Shown here piece by piece: positions 1 through 10,599 of a stretch of DNA of 64,000 bases (position 1 is the stretch's first letter; each line of letters starts with the position of its first letter). The DNA lies in the NCBI GenBank assembly GCA_963719465.1, contig OY970386.1, forward strand, positions 372,001 to 436,000. The letters run 5' to 3'. The position numbers and the translations under genes are program-made. The stretch is from JALHUB01 sp963719465. Lineage in GTDB: Bacteria; Chloroflexota; Dehalococcoidia; DSTF01; JALHUB01. The notes below the pieces were generated by a model. The model was not told the origin of the DNA, did not search any database, and saw only the letters and a list, made by a program, of their open reading frames with translations.

Positions 1-238
1 GACGGGCCGGGGGCAAGAGCTTGCTGTCGCGCACGTCGGCGAGCCAGGCGAAGCGGGCGCCCAGACGGGCAGGCTGCCGCGGCAGGATGACGGCAGCTGC
101 GACGACGGGACCGGCAAGGGGACCGCGTCCGACTTCGTCAACGCCGGCAACGAGGCGGAGGCCCTGCTTCCAGAGGGGTCGTTCGTGGTCAAAGGTTGGA
201 CGGAGGGCCATCCTCGCCTCCGGTTCGCTGCCGCTCAT
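1..238 (-). CDS. rnhB: Ribonuclease HII, N-terminal part (runs off left edge)
   Basis: Seventy-nine codons are visible, starting at the ATG at 238. RNase HII cuts the RNA strand of RNA-DNA hybrids and removes misincorporated ribonucleotides. The family signature VAGVDEVGRGPLAGPVVAAA begins near residue 31 and supplies the first catalytic Asp-Glu pair. A second conserved motif, DSKLLP, lies near residue 72. The C-terminal half lies outside the window. Divergent from the tautomerase gene at 354. Confidence 0.9.
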   Translation of the reverse strand, partial: MSGSEPEARMALRPTFDHERPLWKQGLRLVAGVDEVGRGPLAGPVVAAAVILPRQPARLGARFAWLADVRDSKLLPPAR

Positions 239-353
239 GTTCCGAAATCGATGCTAGCACAGGGCGTGGCGATGTGAAAGGCAAGAGGTAGGCCAGAGGG
301 AAGGAGATGGTATCATTCTTGCGACGAATCGCAGCGCAGAAAGGAGAAGGCCG

Positions 354-545
354 ATGCCGGTAGTCAGAGTCTCGATGTGGAGGGGACGAACGCATGCACA
401 GAAGCAGGAACTGGCGCGCGCGATAACGGACGCGGTGTGCGCCATCGCGCAGACGACGCCCGACGCAACGATTATCATCTTCGAGGACGTGGAACGCGCC
501 AACTGGGCGCAGGCCGGCGCGCTGGCGTCGGAGGAAGGTAAGTAG
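354..545 (+). CDS. 4-oxalocrotonate tautomerase family protein
   Basis: A 63-residue protein with the hallmark proline directly after the initiator Met (MPVVRVSMWRGR), which serves as the catalytic base once Met is removed. The length and the pattern TIIIFEDVERANW match the small tautomerase fold that acts as a hexamer. The start has a strong site (AAAGGAG) about 8 bases upstream. The physiological substrate cannot be told from sequence; stand-alone members of this family are often of unknown role. Confidence 0.85.
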   Translation: MPVVRVSMWRGRTHAQKQELARAITDAVCAIAQTTPDATIIIFEDVERANWAQAGALASEEGK

Positions 546-666
546 AGGGTTCGCGCGGATGCGGCGGCCGAAGTGCGCGCCCGATAATCGTTAGTCCCGA
601 GCCTTGCCGCCGCGCGCTTTTCGACGAGTTCTGAATCTGCGGTTTCCGGCCGGATACCCGGTCTGC

Positions 667-672
667 TATAAT
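667..672 (+). promoter_or_regulatory. Probable -10 box of the ftsH promoter
   Basis: A perfect TATAAT lies 32 bases before the ftsH start. The best -35 candidate (TTTCCG, 643-648, 18-base spacer) is weak, so this promoter may need an activator or rely on other contacts. Confidence 0.5.
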
Positions 673-703
673 TCTAAGTGGTAGAAAGTAATTAGGAGTT
701 GCC

Positions 704-2695
<1,992 letters not shown>

Positions 2696-2733
2696 ACCAG
2701 CGCCGGGGCTGCCGGCATGATTTCGGCAACATT

Positions 2734-2967
2734 TCAGGTCGATGCGGCCAGCGTGAGCGCCTTTTGGGGGCAGGTGTCCTCGCAGACGCCGCAGGCCGTA
2801 CACAGGCTAAGGAACAGCGCCCCAATCTGCCACGTCTCGGTTGGTTTGCCGGGTTTTCGCGCTTCCTTCGGCATGATTCGGAAGACGCCTTGCGGACAGG
2901 TGTCGAGGCAGATGCGGCAGTCCTGCGGGGTCAGGCATTTCTTCGGGTCCCAGGTTATCTCTATCAT
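2734..2967 (-). CDS. Small 2[4Fe-4S] ferredoxin-like protein
   Basis: 77 residues with two cysteine clusters, CLTPQDCRICLDTCP near the N terminus and CTACGVCEDTCP near the C terminus, each able to bind a [4Fe-4S] centre. The start is 4 bases after the stop of the larger Fe-S protein on the same strand, so the two form an operon. It probably carries electrons for an unknown partner enzyme. Confidence 0.85.
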   Translation of the reverse strand: MIEITWDPKKCLTPQDCRICLDTCPQGVFRIMPKEARKPGKPTETWQIGALFLSLCTACGVCEDTCPQKALTLAAST

Positions 2968-2971
2968 CGCA

Positions 2972-3796
2972 TCACCACTCGCTTACGAGCGCGGGAACGG
3001 CGGCCCTTTCGACGAGCGCGATAGCATCGCGATGGCAAAGGGCCCGGCAGACGCCGCAGCCGTAGCATTGGAGCTGGTTGACGGAGCACTTGCGCGAGTA
3101 GGCGGAGTAGCTGATGGCGCCGAAGTTGCAGACCTTCATGCAGTTCCGGCAGCCGTTGCAGTTCTCCCAGTCGACGCGGGCGACGTACTCCGCTTTGAAG
3201 ACCGTCTGAAGGCCGAGGCGGGTGCGCGTTTTTAGCGCCATGCATTCGTTGACGGAGCAGTTGCAGATGCCACCGATGTACGGGCTGATAAACGTCCAGA
3301 CGGAGTGAACCAGTCCTTCGCGGTCGAGCTTGCGGATGGCCTTCTTCGCCTCATCGGTGTCAAGCACTTCGAGGTCCCGATAGTCGGGGTAGTCGGAGAG
3401 GGGCATCGCAGACGCGGTGTCGCCGGCACTGGTTATGCCGAAGCAGTAGCGGGCCTCGCGGAAGCCGCGCAGCATGCTCCGACAGACGCACGGCACCCTG
3501 ACGACTGACAGGCTCATATCGAGGATCTGCTCGATCTCTTCGACCGGCACGACCTGTCCCCAATGCTCCTTCTTCCGCTCCTCCACGATCGCCGGAAAGA
3601 GCCGTCGAGCGGCTTCGGGGTTTGCCCCGACGAGACGGTCAAGGGCGGCGGCGCTATCACCGATCACATGCTCGAAATCGCCAAAGAACTCCTCCATGAA
3701 CTGCTTTCGCTGTTCGTTCAGCAGCTCTTCGCTGTAGTTCTTTGCCTGCAGGTACCATTTCTTGCCTTCACCGTGCTGGGTACAGAACTCGCACAT
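2972..3796 (-). CDS. 4Fe-4S dicluster-containing protein
   Basis: 274 residues. The N-terminal 200 residues carry scattered cysteines (MCEFCTQHG at the start, VPCVCRSM and GICNCSVNECM in the middle), and the C terminus holds two classic ferredoxin clusters (CNGCRNCMKVCNFGAI and CYGCGVCRALCHRDAI). The soluble, cysteine-rich build suggests an electron-transfer or redox-sensing protein of anaerobic type. It is co-transcribed with the small ferredoxin downstream. No catalytic family can be named from sequence alone. Confidence 0.75.
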   Translation of the reverse strand: MCEFCTQHGEGKKWYLQAKNYSEELLNEQRKQFMEEFFGDFEHVIGDSAAALDRLVGANPEAARRLFPAIVEERKKEHWGQVVPVEEIEQILDMSLSVVRVPCVCRSMLRGFREARYCFGITSAGDTASAMPLSDYPDYRDLEVLDTDEAKKAIRKLDREGLVHSVWTFISPYIGGICNCSVNECMALKTRTRLGLQTVFKAEYVARVDWENCNGCRNCMKVCNFGAISYSAYSRKCSVNQLQCYGCGVCRALCHRDAIALVERAAVPALVSEW

Positions 3797-3904
3797 ATGG
3801 CTTCTCCCTGGTCTATCGGAGTAAAGACTCCGGGGCCGTCATGGCGGCAGGATACGCCTGGCCCCCCGAGTCGTCAACAGAGGGCTGGAACAGCCAGCGC
3901 TTCG

Positions 3905-4945
3905 TCAGTCGCGCCAGCGCAGGCTCTGGCGAGGCGGTCGTTCTCGATCGTCACCTCTCGAACCGAGCCACAGGACGTTGCGCGGGTCCAGCTTCAGGAA
4001 CCACATCGCGACGACGCCGGTGAGCGTGATCCAGACGATGGCGAAGACGTGGGTGCCGATTGCGTAGCCGGCGGCGAGGAAGCCGTTGACGCCCAGCGTC
4101 GTCATCACGGTCTGAAGGGCGACTTCGAACGTCCCCAGGTTCCAGGGCGTAATCGGGAAGGCGACGACGATGTTCGCGGTGATCATGATGACGATGTACT
4201 TGTCGAAGGCGATGTTCAGGCCGAAGGCGAGGCCAAAGAAGAAGTACATGAGGCTCTCGGCCAGCCAGGCGGGGAAGGAGACGAGAATAACGCGCAGGGT
4301 GCGTTTGGTTTCGCGCATCGCGGCCAGGCCGTCGAAGAACTCCGGCACGGCATTCCCGATCGCCTGGCGGGTGCGCTCGGTGAAGATACCCAGCCAGGGC
4401 TTGTCAGCGAGATGCCGCGGTGGCGGCAAGCGCGAGACGATGATGGTGGCGAGAAACGCCAGGCTGGCTAGCACGGCGAGCGCGATCGCCAGGCCGGTCG
4501 GGAGGATGGAAACGCGCAGGAAGGCCAGGACCACGAGCGTGAGAATCAGGAAAGTGAAGCCGTCAAGAACGGTCTCGGTCACCTCCACCGTGCCGGTCAG
4601 CTCGGCGCGGGAAATGCCGTAGCGCTGCGCTGGCACCTGGATGCGGACGACGTTGCCGATGCGGAAGGGAACGGCGTTGTTCGCCATGTTGGAGACGAGG
4701 TAGACGCCGAACAGGCCGTCGAGAGGCGCGGACTCGGTGTCGGAGAGCAGCAGTCGCCAGCGGTAGGCGTGAACCAGCTTCGAGAGGGTGAAGCAGGCCA
4801 GCGCCGGCAAGACCCAGAAGTAGTGGACGTGCTCGAAGGTGTGGAGGACTCTGACGAGGTTCACCCGCCAGACCAGGATTCCGACGAAGACGCCGGTGAG
4901 GGCCAGCTGAAACAGGAAGCGGCGGCCGCGAAGACGGCGGAACAA
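3905..4945 (-). CDS. Flippase-like integral membrane protein (UPF0104 / LPG-synthase TM family)
   Basis: 346 residues with seven to eight hydrophobic segments, matching the membrane half of lysylphosphatidylglycerol synthase (family PF03706). Family hallmarks seen are the RWRLLL stretch after the second helix and NMANNAVPFRIGNVVR, typical of the conserved loop. The soluble aminoacyl-transferase half of MprF is absent, so a lipid-translocating role is more likely than a synthase role. The start is probably the TTG at 4945, which has AAGAGG upstream. Confidence 0.8.
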   Translation of the reverse strand: MFRRLRGRRFLFQLALTGVFVGILVWRVNLVRVLHTFEHVHYFWVLPALACFTLSKLVHAYRWRLLLSDTESAPLDGLFGVYLVSNMANNAVPFRIGNVVRIQVPAQRYGISRAELTGTVEVTETVLDGFTFLILTLVVLAFLRVSILPTGLAIALAVLASLAFLATIIVSRLPPPRHLADKPWLGIFTERTRQAIGNAVPEFFDGLAAMRETKRTLRVILVSFPAWLAESLMYFFFGLAFGLNIAFDKYIVIMITANIVVAFPITPWNLGTFEVALQTVMTTLGVNGFLAAGYAIGTHVFAIVWITLTGVVAMWFLKLDPRNVLWLGSRGDDRERPPRQSLRWRD

Positions 4946-5126
4946 GCCTCTTGCTTTCCTCTCGTCAGAGCGCGCGACAAGCGGGAGCGGTGCGGTTTCG
5001 ACTCCCGCCGTCGAGTATCGTGGTCAGGCTCATAGTAGCACACGGCCGATTTGCGGGGTGGATCGGCGCCGCTGGCGAACGATAACGCCTAGCCGGTACG
5101 GCGGAACGAGAGCGCGGATGGACCGC

Positions 5127-5984
5127 TCAGGGCGCGGCTCCGGCCTCGCGGCGGATCTCTTTCAGGATGTCGAGGTTCTCTTTGTCGGGGCCCTGGTCGC
5201 CGAAGCCGGGCACCTCCATGATGAAGGGGACCTCCGCGAATGCCGGCTGGGCGAATATACGTCGAAAGCCCTCCCGGCCGATGAACCCCTGGCCGATGTT
5301 CTCGTGGCGGTCGCGAACGCCTGCTAGCGGCACCTTGGAGTCGTTAGCGTGACAGGCGACGAGGTTCTCGAGGCCGATCTCGCGGTCGAACTCGCGGACG
5401 GCGTCGTCGAGGCCTTTCTCGTCGGCCAGGTCGTATCCCATGGCGTAGGCGTGCTGCGTGTCCAGGCAGACCTTGACGCGGGGGTCACCGACGGCGCGGA
5501 TGATGGCGCCTAGCTCGGCGAAATGAGCGCCGACGCTGCCGCCCATCCCGGCGCTGTTTTCGAGAACCAGCCAGGAATCGCCGGGCGTGGCTTGGAGGAT
5601 GGCCCGGACGGCGGCGACGACGCGGGGGAGAACCACCTCGAAGCCCAGACCCTTGTGACTGCCGGCATGGACGATGCTGCCCTTGGCGCCGGTGCGGGAG
5701 CACAGCTCGAGATCGGCGGCGAGGGACATGGCAGCGTGTTCGATGGCGACGGGGTCGTCGCTGACGAGGCTGATGAGGTAGATGGCGTGGAGAAAGACCG
5801 GCGCGACGTCGGCGGCCTTCGCCTTGTCGCGGAAGGCGGCCGCTTCTTCGTCGCCGATCGCGCGGCGCCGCCAGGTCTGGGGCGCGGAGCCGAATATCTG
5901 GATCGTCTCGGCGCCCATGGCCTGAGCGCGGTCGATGGCGTTGCCGAGGCCGCCCTGAGTGGAGACGTGCGCACCCAGCCTCAT
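5127..5984 (-). CDS. nfo: Endonuclease IV (AP endonuclease)
   Basis: About 285 residues from the chosen ATG at 5984, preceded by GGAGG at good distance and opening with MRLGAHVSTQGGL, the canonical family start. It cleaves 5' of abasic sites in base excision repair using three metal ions. Family motifs visible are VLENSAGMGGSVG, VCLDTQHAYAMGYD, CHANDSKVPLG-like, and HENIGQGFIG. A longer open frame begins at 6026 but lacks a ribosome site. Confidence 0.95.
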   Translation of the reverse strand: MRLGAHVSTQGGLGNAIDRAQAMGAETIQIFGSAPQTWRRRAIGDEEAAAFRDKAKAADVAPVFLHAIYLISLVSDDPVAIEHAAMSLAADLELCSRTGAKGSIVHAGSHKGLGFEVVLPRVVAAVRAILQATPGDSWLVLENSAGMGGSVGAHFAELGAIIRAVGDPRVKVCLDTQHAYAMGYDLADEKGLDDAVREFDREIGLENLVACHANDSKVPLAGVRDRHENIGQGFIGREGFRRIFAQPAFAEVPFIMEVPGFGDQGPDKENLDILKEIRREAGAAP

Positions 5985-6051
5985 GCTGTGCCTCCGATTC
6001 GCCGCGTCGCCGTTGCATTGTAACAATCACGCGAACCAGCGGCGATAGACC

Positions 6052-6079
6052 TTGACATCGTACGGGTTCGGGCTATAAT
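6052..6079 (+). promoter_or_regulatory. Perfect sigma-70 promoter with no protein gene downstream
   Basis: TTGACA (6052-6057), a 16-base spacer and TATAAT (6074-6079), both boxes perfect consensus. It points right, away from nfo and towards genes on the opposite strand, so it should drive a short non-coding transcript. Confidence 0.75.
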
Positions 6080-6085
6080 TAGGTT

Positions 6086-6166
6086 GCTGGACCCCCTGAG
6101 AATGCGTAGAGTAGCAATCTCAGGCGATTAGCCTCAACGGGTTGCTTTGCAACCCGTTGCGCTATT
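6086..6166 (+). ncRNA. Candidate small RNA with intrinsic terminator
   Basis: The predicted transcript begins about 7 bases after the perfect promoter and ends at a strong hairpin followed by a weakly T-rich stretch. An inner hairpin can form from CTGAGA (6098-6103) and TCTCAG near 6119-6124. No open frame with a ribosome site fits, and it does not fold as a tRNA or match SRP RNA or tmRNA that I can recognise. The 3' end touches the copied tail of the NYN gene, so antisense action on that gene's mRNA is possible. Confidence 0.45.
6135..6165 (+). terminator. Intrinsic terminator of the candidate small RNA
   Basis: Perfect 11-bp inverted repeat (arm CAACGGGTTGC, 6135-6145 and 6149-6159) with a TTT loop, followed by CGCTATTT. 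The stem is far beyond chance. The T tract is short. Confidence 0.6.
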
Positions 6167-6189
6167 TCCAGCACCCCTTCAAGAACGTC
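6162..6189 (-). repeat. Detached copy of the NYN gene 3' tail
   Basis: 28 bases that match 26 of 28 positions of the NYN gene's last codons at 6258-6285 (encoding TFLKGCWK and stop), offset 96 bases. A palindrome-bearing spacer (6190-6257) with the core GGGTTGAAACCC separates the two copies. Confidence 0.75.
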
Positions 6190-6257
6190 CAGCCCGGCAG
6201 TTCTGAGGGTTGAAACCCGCACCCTTCCCTTTACCGCGTCAATCGACTGAGCCTGAA

Positions 6258-6789
6258 CTACTTCCAGCAACCCTTCAAGAACGTCTTGTCGATTCGGATC
6301 GCCTTGTCCGCGACGTTGCGCAGGTGCTGCGATGACCAGGAATCGCCGAAGAGCGCCACTTCCACGTGCCGGCCGGTATCCTTCACCGCCTGGAGAGCGT
6401 CGGCGAAGTCGTTGTCGCCGCTCACCAGGACGGCCACGTCGTAGAGGTTATGGTAGGCGTGCTGCTGGATGTCGGTGGCGATCTTGACGTCGATGCCTTT
6501 CTCGTAGGCGGGCTCGGTCGGCCAGTTGCGATAGACGAGAACGTCCGAGGCGTACCTCAAGGTAAGGGATCCGGCGCATCCGGTTGAAGAACGTCTGCTG
6601 GTCCTTGTAGCGCTCGGGTTCCTTCGTGTGGTCGACGGGCGCGTTGTAATAGTAGACGCGGACGAGCTGGCGCCTGCCAGCGAGCTTCTTTGTGAACGCT
6701 TCGAAATCGAGATTGGTGTAGCCGTAGATTGACTTGATGGAGTGATAGACGTTGCTGCCGTCTATGTAGATCGTGACCCTGTCGGGCAT
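6258..6789 (-). CDS. NYN-domain (PIN-like, LabA/DUF88) protein, one frameshift
   Basis: Two overlapping frames make one NYN protein of about 176 residues. The N-terminal half (6789 leftwards) starts MPDRVTIYIDGSNVYHS, with the first catalytic Asp. The C-terminal half (ending 6258) contains VLVSGDNDFADAL with the second Asp pair. They join if one T is removed near 6542, giving the family-like sequence EVRLGR-LVYRNW. NYN proteins are metal-dependent RNases. The frameshift may be a sequencing error. A -10 box (TATAAT on the minus strand near 6825-6830) lies upstream. Confidence 0.8.
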
Positions 6790-6894
6790 ACGCTACCTCT
6801 GATACAAATCTTCTGATGCTATTATAGGTTGCTGAAGTTTCAGGCGCCACTCCGGAGGGGCAGGCTGGAGATGGCTTGGACACGTCCGAAAAGG

Positions 6895-6942
6895 GTCCGG
6901 GCCGTGCCTAGCTCCGTCCCTGAGCAAAGCAACGGCCCGGAC
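6895..6942. terminator. Long-stem hairpin between NYN and acyl-CoA dehydrogenase genes
   Basis: An 11-bp perfect inverted repeat (GTCCGGGCCGT at 6895-6905, its complement at 6932-6942) with a 26-base loop, downstream of neither start codon. It could terminate transcription or be a small structured RNA element; no long T tract is present. Confidence 0.4.
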
Positions 6943-6984
6943 TATTCAATATGAAGCGTCCGCTTATGCGGAATTCCCCTTTCG

Positions 6985-8163
6985 CTAGCGGCTCTTCACT
7001 CCGCCGGTGATGGCGCGGGCGATGACGAGTCGCTGGATCTCGTTCGCGCCCTCGAATATCTGGAATATCTTCGCGTCGCGCATCCACTTCTCGACCGGGA
7101 ACTCGTTGACGTAGCCGTAGCCGCCGAGGATCTGGACCGCTTCGACGGTCGCGCGCATGGCGGCGTCGGATGGGAAGGCCTTGGCCATGCTGCCTTCGCC
7201 GCGGAAGAAGGGAACTTTGTGGCGGCCCATCCAGGTGGCGCGCCAGATCAGGAGGCGCGCGGCGTCGAGCTCGATCGCCATGTCGGCGAGCTTGAAGGCG
7301 ATGGCCTCGTTGGCGGCGAGCGGCCGGCCGAACTGGATGCGCTCCTTCGCGTAGTCGAGCGCGTATTCGAAGGCGGCGCGGCCGACGCCGAGGGCGAAGC
7401 AGCCAATCATTGGGCGCGTGCGTTCGAGGGCGGTGAGCGCGCCGAGAGCGCCGCTGCCGCCGCCGGTGCCTGGCGGGGAGCCCGGCGGGGGACCGAGTCG
7501 GTTGCGGGCCGGCACGCGGCAGTCTTCGAGGATGACGTCGGAGGTCCAGGAGGCGCGGATGCCCATCTTCTTCCAGACGGTGCCCATGGAGAGGCCCGGC
7601 GTCCCCTTATCGATAGCGAAGGCGCAGAGGCCGCCCCACTTCTTGCTCTTGTCCTCGGTGGCGAAGACAACGTGAACGTCGGCGATGCCCCCGTTGGTGA
7701 TGAAGCGCTTGGTGCCGTTCAGGATGTAGTCGTCGCCGTCGCGGACGGCGGTGGTGGAGAGGTTAGCGACGTCGGAGCCGGCTTCGGGCTCGGTCAGACA
7801 GTAGGCGCCAAGCCGGAGCTCGGTGTCGGTGCTCTTGGCCTTAGGGGTCCAATAGTCCTTCTGCTCCTGCGTGCCCATGGCATGAATGGCGGCGAGGGCG
7901 AGGCCGCTGGAGGAGATGGAGAGGGCGACACCGCCATCGCCCCAGGACAGTTCCTCGGTGATTACCGGCGAGACGAGATCGGACTCGCTCTGCCCGAACA
8001 TGCCGTCGGAGAGGCCAAGCTGGCAGGCCTTGAGCATTATGTCGCGCGGGATGTCTTCATGCTCGTCGTACTGGGCGGCATTAGGTCGTATTTCTTTGAC
8101 GGCGAACTCGTGGGCGAGCTGCTGGACCATGCGTTCTTCTTCGTTGAGACCAAAGTCAGCCAT
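6985..8163 (-). CDS. Acyl-CoA dehydrogenase
   Basis: 392 residues, full length for the family. It is a flavoprotein that introduces the alpha-beta double bond of acyl-CoA in fatty-acid or branched-chain acid breakdown. Family signatures are seen as AYCLTEPEAGSDVA (substrate and FAD contact), GTKRFITNGGIADV and, near the C terminus, QILGGYGYVNEFPVEKWMRDAKIFQIFEGANEIQ-type sequence that carries the usual catalytic Glu region. A Gly/Pro-rich insertion (GPPPGSPPGTGGGSG) after RNRLG is unusual. Substrate range cannot be assigned. Confidence 0.93.
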   Translation of the reverse strand: MADFGLNEEERMVQQLAHEFAVKEIRPNAAQYDEHEDIPRDIMLKACQLGLSDGMFGQSESDLVSPVITEELSWGDGGVALSISSSGLALAAIHAMGTQEQKDYWTPKAKSTDTELRLGAYCLTEPEAGSDVANLSTTAVRDGDDYILNGTKRFITNGGIADVHVVFATEDKSKKWGGLCAFAIDKGTPGLSMGTVWKKMGIRASWTSDVILEDCRVPARNRLGPPPGSPPGTGGGSGALGALTALERTRPMIGCFALGVGRAAFEYALDYAKERIQFGRPLAANEAIAFKLADMAIELDAARLLIWRATWMGRHKVPFFRGEGSMAKAFPSDAAMRATVEAVQILGGYGYVNEFPVEKWMRDAKIFQIFEGANEIQRLVIARAITGGVKSR

Positions 8164-8335
8164 GACAAACCCTCCCGTTGCTATGGGTCCAGTTGGCGGG
8201 GGAATGGTAGCAGACGTTCGATTTGAAGAATAGGGTGATTGCGACTCCGGTATTGCGCTGCGGGTGTCGAATTCGAATCCTAATCAATTCTTGTGCTGGA
8301 GTAGAGGCCATCCTATACTCGCGACGAGGTATCGA

Positions 8336-8773
8336 ATGGATGGCGAGGTGCTTAGAGTGAGGCGGCTTCGGCCGGGGGCGCAACTGCCGTCGCGGGCGAC
8401 GGAAGGCGCCTCGGGGTTCGATCTCTTCGCCTGCGTCGACGGCGAAGGGCTGGTGATCGGCAGGCAGCCGGTCCGGGTTGGGACGGGCATCGCCATCGAG
8501 TTCCCTCCCAGGTACGACGTGCAGGTGCGGCCCCGCTCGGGCTTGGCGGCGCGCGGCGTCGGCGTAATGCTGGGAACGATCGACAGCGATTACCGCGGTG
8601 AGGTGCTGGTGACGATGTACGTCTTCGGGGACCGCGAGTCGCATCAAGTCCGAAGCGGCGACCGCATAGCGCAGCTTGTTGTCACGCGGCTCGGGGAGCT
8701 ACCGGTGGTGGAGGCGCAAGAACTGACCGAGACGGCTCGCGGCACGGGCGGCCACGGGTCGACCGGTCAGTAG
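8336..8773 (+). CDS. dut: dUTP diphosphatase (trimeric dUTPase family)
   Basis: 145 residues from the ATG at 8336 (GAGGT upstream). It hydrolyses dUTP to dUMP and PPi, keeping uracil out of DNA and feeding dTMP synthesis. All five motifs are visible: GFDLFA, RPRSGLA, GTIDSDYRGEV, GDRIAQLVV and RGTGGHGSTG. Motif V has His where Phe usually stacks on the uracil ring. dCTP deaminase is less likely because motif III has the dUTPase Asp-Tyr-Arg-Gly pattern. Confidence 0.9.
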   Translation: MDGEVLRVRRLRPGAQLPSRATEGASGFDLFACVDGEGLVIGRQPVRVGTGIAIEFPPRYDVQVRPRSGLAARGVGVMLGTIDSDYRGEVLVTMYVFGDRESHQVRSGDRIAQLVVTRLGELPVVEAQELTETARGTGGHGSTGQ

Positions 8774-9028
8774 CCTACTGCCAGAGGCCTGAGAAACCAA
8801 TAAACGGTTTTTACGTGTTGTCCGGCCTAGTCCCGCCACCATGCCCAGGGCGGACAACTCGCAGAGCGGGTTCCGCGACGGCCCCTTCTCGGACGGCGAG
8901 GGATTGACCCTTGGAGCCCCTCCTGTAACCGCTATTGTGCTCCTCACGGCAACGCCTCTAAATCAGGAAATGCCTGATTTTCCGCAGGGATTTCCCCTAT
9001 TCCGCTTTGCTTGGGGAGATTTGCGCTC
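8774..9028. other. Intergenic gap with one hairpin
   Basis: No credible gene. An 8-bp stem (AAATCAGG 8960-8967, CCTGATTT 8973-8980) followed by T's can act as a terminator for the convergent dut and glyQS genes. Confidence 0.45.
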
Positions 9029-10351
9029 CTAGCAAACCGGCAGGCGCTCGCGCAGCGCCTCGACGAGGCCGTCGATGGGCACGCGCACCTGGTCCATCGT
9101 GTCCCGCTCCCGGATAGTCACCGCCCGGTCCTCGAGCGTATCGAAGTCCACCGTCACGCAGTACGGCGTCCCGATCTCGTCCTGGCGCCGGTAGCGCCGA
9201 CCGATGCTCTGCGCGTCGTCATACGACGTCATGAAGTGCGGCCGCAGCAGCGACCAGACCTCGCGCGTCGTCGGCACCAGCTTCTCATTGCGACTCAGCG
9301 GCAACACCGCCGCCTTGATCGGCGCCAGACGCGGGTCCAGCTTCAGGAGCACCCGCTTCTCGCCGCGCACCTCCTCCTGCCGGTAGGCGTCCACGATGAA
9401 CGCCAGCAGCGGCCGGTCCACGCCCGCGGACGGCTCGATGATGTACGGCACCACGTGTTCGCCCTTCTCCTCGTCGAAGTAGCTCAGCGTCACGCCGCTC
9501 TCTTTCGAGTGCTGCTGCAGGTCGAAGTCGCGCCGGTTGGCGATTCCCTCCAGCTCCAGCCAGCCCATCGGGAACTGATACTCCACGTCCGAGCACGCCG
9601 CCGCGTAGTGCGCCAGGTCCGCCTGCTCGTGCGCCGTCAGCCGCAGGTTCTCCGGCCGCAGCCCCAGGTCGACGTACCAGCGAAGGCGCTCCTGCATCCA
9701 GTACTCATGCCAGCGCTGCGCGTCGTCCGGCGGCACGAAGAATTCGATCTCCATCTGCTCGAACTCACGCGTCCGGAAGACGAAATGGCGCGGGTTCACC
9801 TCGTTGCGGAACGACTTCCCGATCTGCGCCATCCCGAACGGCAGCTTGCGGCGGGTGCTGGTCAGGACGTTCTCAAAGTTGACGAACATGCCCTGCGCCG
9901 TCTCTGGCCGGAGGTAGACAACGCTCGCCTCGTCCTCCAGGGGTCCGGCGAACGTCTTGAACAGCAGATTGAACATCCGCGCCTCGGTGAACTGCCCGAC
10001 AGCGCCGCAGTTCGGACAGCGATTGTCCTCGATCTCGTCGGCGCGGAAGCGGGCCTGGCAGTTGCGGCAATCGACCATCGGGTCTGCGAACGTCGCGACG
10101 TGTCCGCTCGCCACCCAGACGCGCGGGTGCATCAGGATCGCCGCGTCCATCCCGACGATGTCGTCGCGCTCCTGGACGTTGGTCCTCCACCAGGCGCGCT
10201 TGATGTTGTTCTTCATCTCGACGCCGAGGGGGCCGTAGTCCCAGGCGCCGGCAAGGCCGCCGTAAATCTCGCTGCTCTGGAATATGAACCCTCGCCGCTT
10301 GCACAGCGACACGATCTCGTCCATGTCGACGCTGTTCATCGTTTCCGTCAC
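9029..10351 (-). CDS. glyQS: Glycyl-tRNA synthetase, single-chain (alpha2) type
   Basis: 440 residues. It charges tRNA-Gly with glycine. The N terminus (KRRGFIFQSSEIYGGLAGAWDYGPLG) is the class II motif 1 region of the dimeric, eukaryote-like GlyRS, not the alpha2beta2 GlyQ/GlyS type. Motif 2 lies around FRNEVNPRHFVFRTREFEQME. A zinc-binding-like pair of CxxC (CRNCQARF, CPNCGA) is present after residue 80. The C-terminal anticodon domain ends with VALRERLPVC-like sequence. Stands alone between dut and ytxH-like genes. Confidence 0.96.
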   Translation of the reverse strand: MTETMNSVDMDEIVSLCKRRGFIFQSSEIYGGLAGAWDYGPLGVEMKNNIKRAWWRTNVQERDDIVGMDAAILMHPRVWVASGHVATFADPMVDCRNCQARFRADEIEDNRCPNCGAVGQFTEARMFNLLFKTFAGPLEDEASVVYLRPETAQGMFVNFENVLTSTRRKLPFGMAQIGKSFRNEVNPRHFVFRTREFEQMEIEFFVPPDDAQRWHEYWMQERLRWYVDLGLRPENLRLTAHEQADLAHYAAACSDVEYQFPMGWLELEGIANRRDFDLQQHSKESGVTLSYFDEEKGEHVVPYIIEPSAGVDRPLLAFIVDAYRQEEVRGEKRVLLKLDPRLAPIKAAVLPLSRNEKLVPTTREVWSLLRPHFMTSYDDAQSIGRRYRRQDEIGTPYCVTVDFDTLEDRAVTIRERDTMDQVRVPIDGLVEALRERLPVC

Positions 10352-10599
10352 GTCTAACCTCGCACTCTAGCCTGCTCTTGAGGCGTTGGGGGATGCCTGA
10401 AAGGTAGCAGTTTCGCCACGGACAGTCAAAGACGAGCCAATTCGCCTTGACAGCCTTCTCCGGCGGTTCTACCATCATCTTAAGGGAACAAAACGGTACC
10501 CCGACAGGCGGTGAGACGACGCGGGCCGCAACAGACAAGGAAGACTGTTCGCCGCGTTTCTGTTCTCGGGAAGCGGCATTATGCTAAGGGGGTGACGTC

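Noticed and set aside
6086..6166. SRP RNA, tmRNA or 6S RNA
   Set aside because: None of the conserved motifs of those RNAs is present.
9011..10357. 448-codon plus-strand frame opposite glyQS
   Set aside because: It is the complement of a strongly conserved GlyRS gene and has Arg/His/Leu-rich shadow composition.
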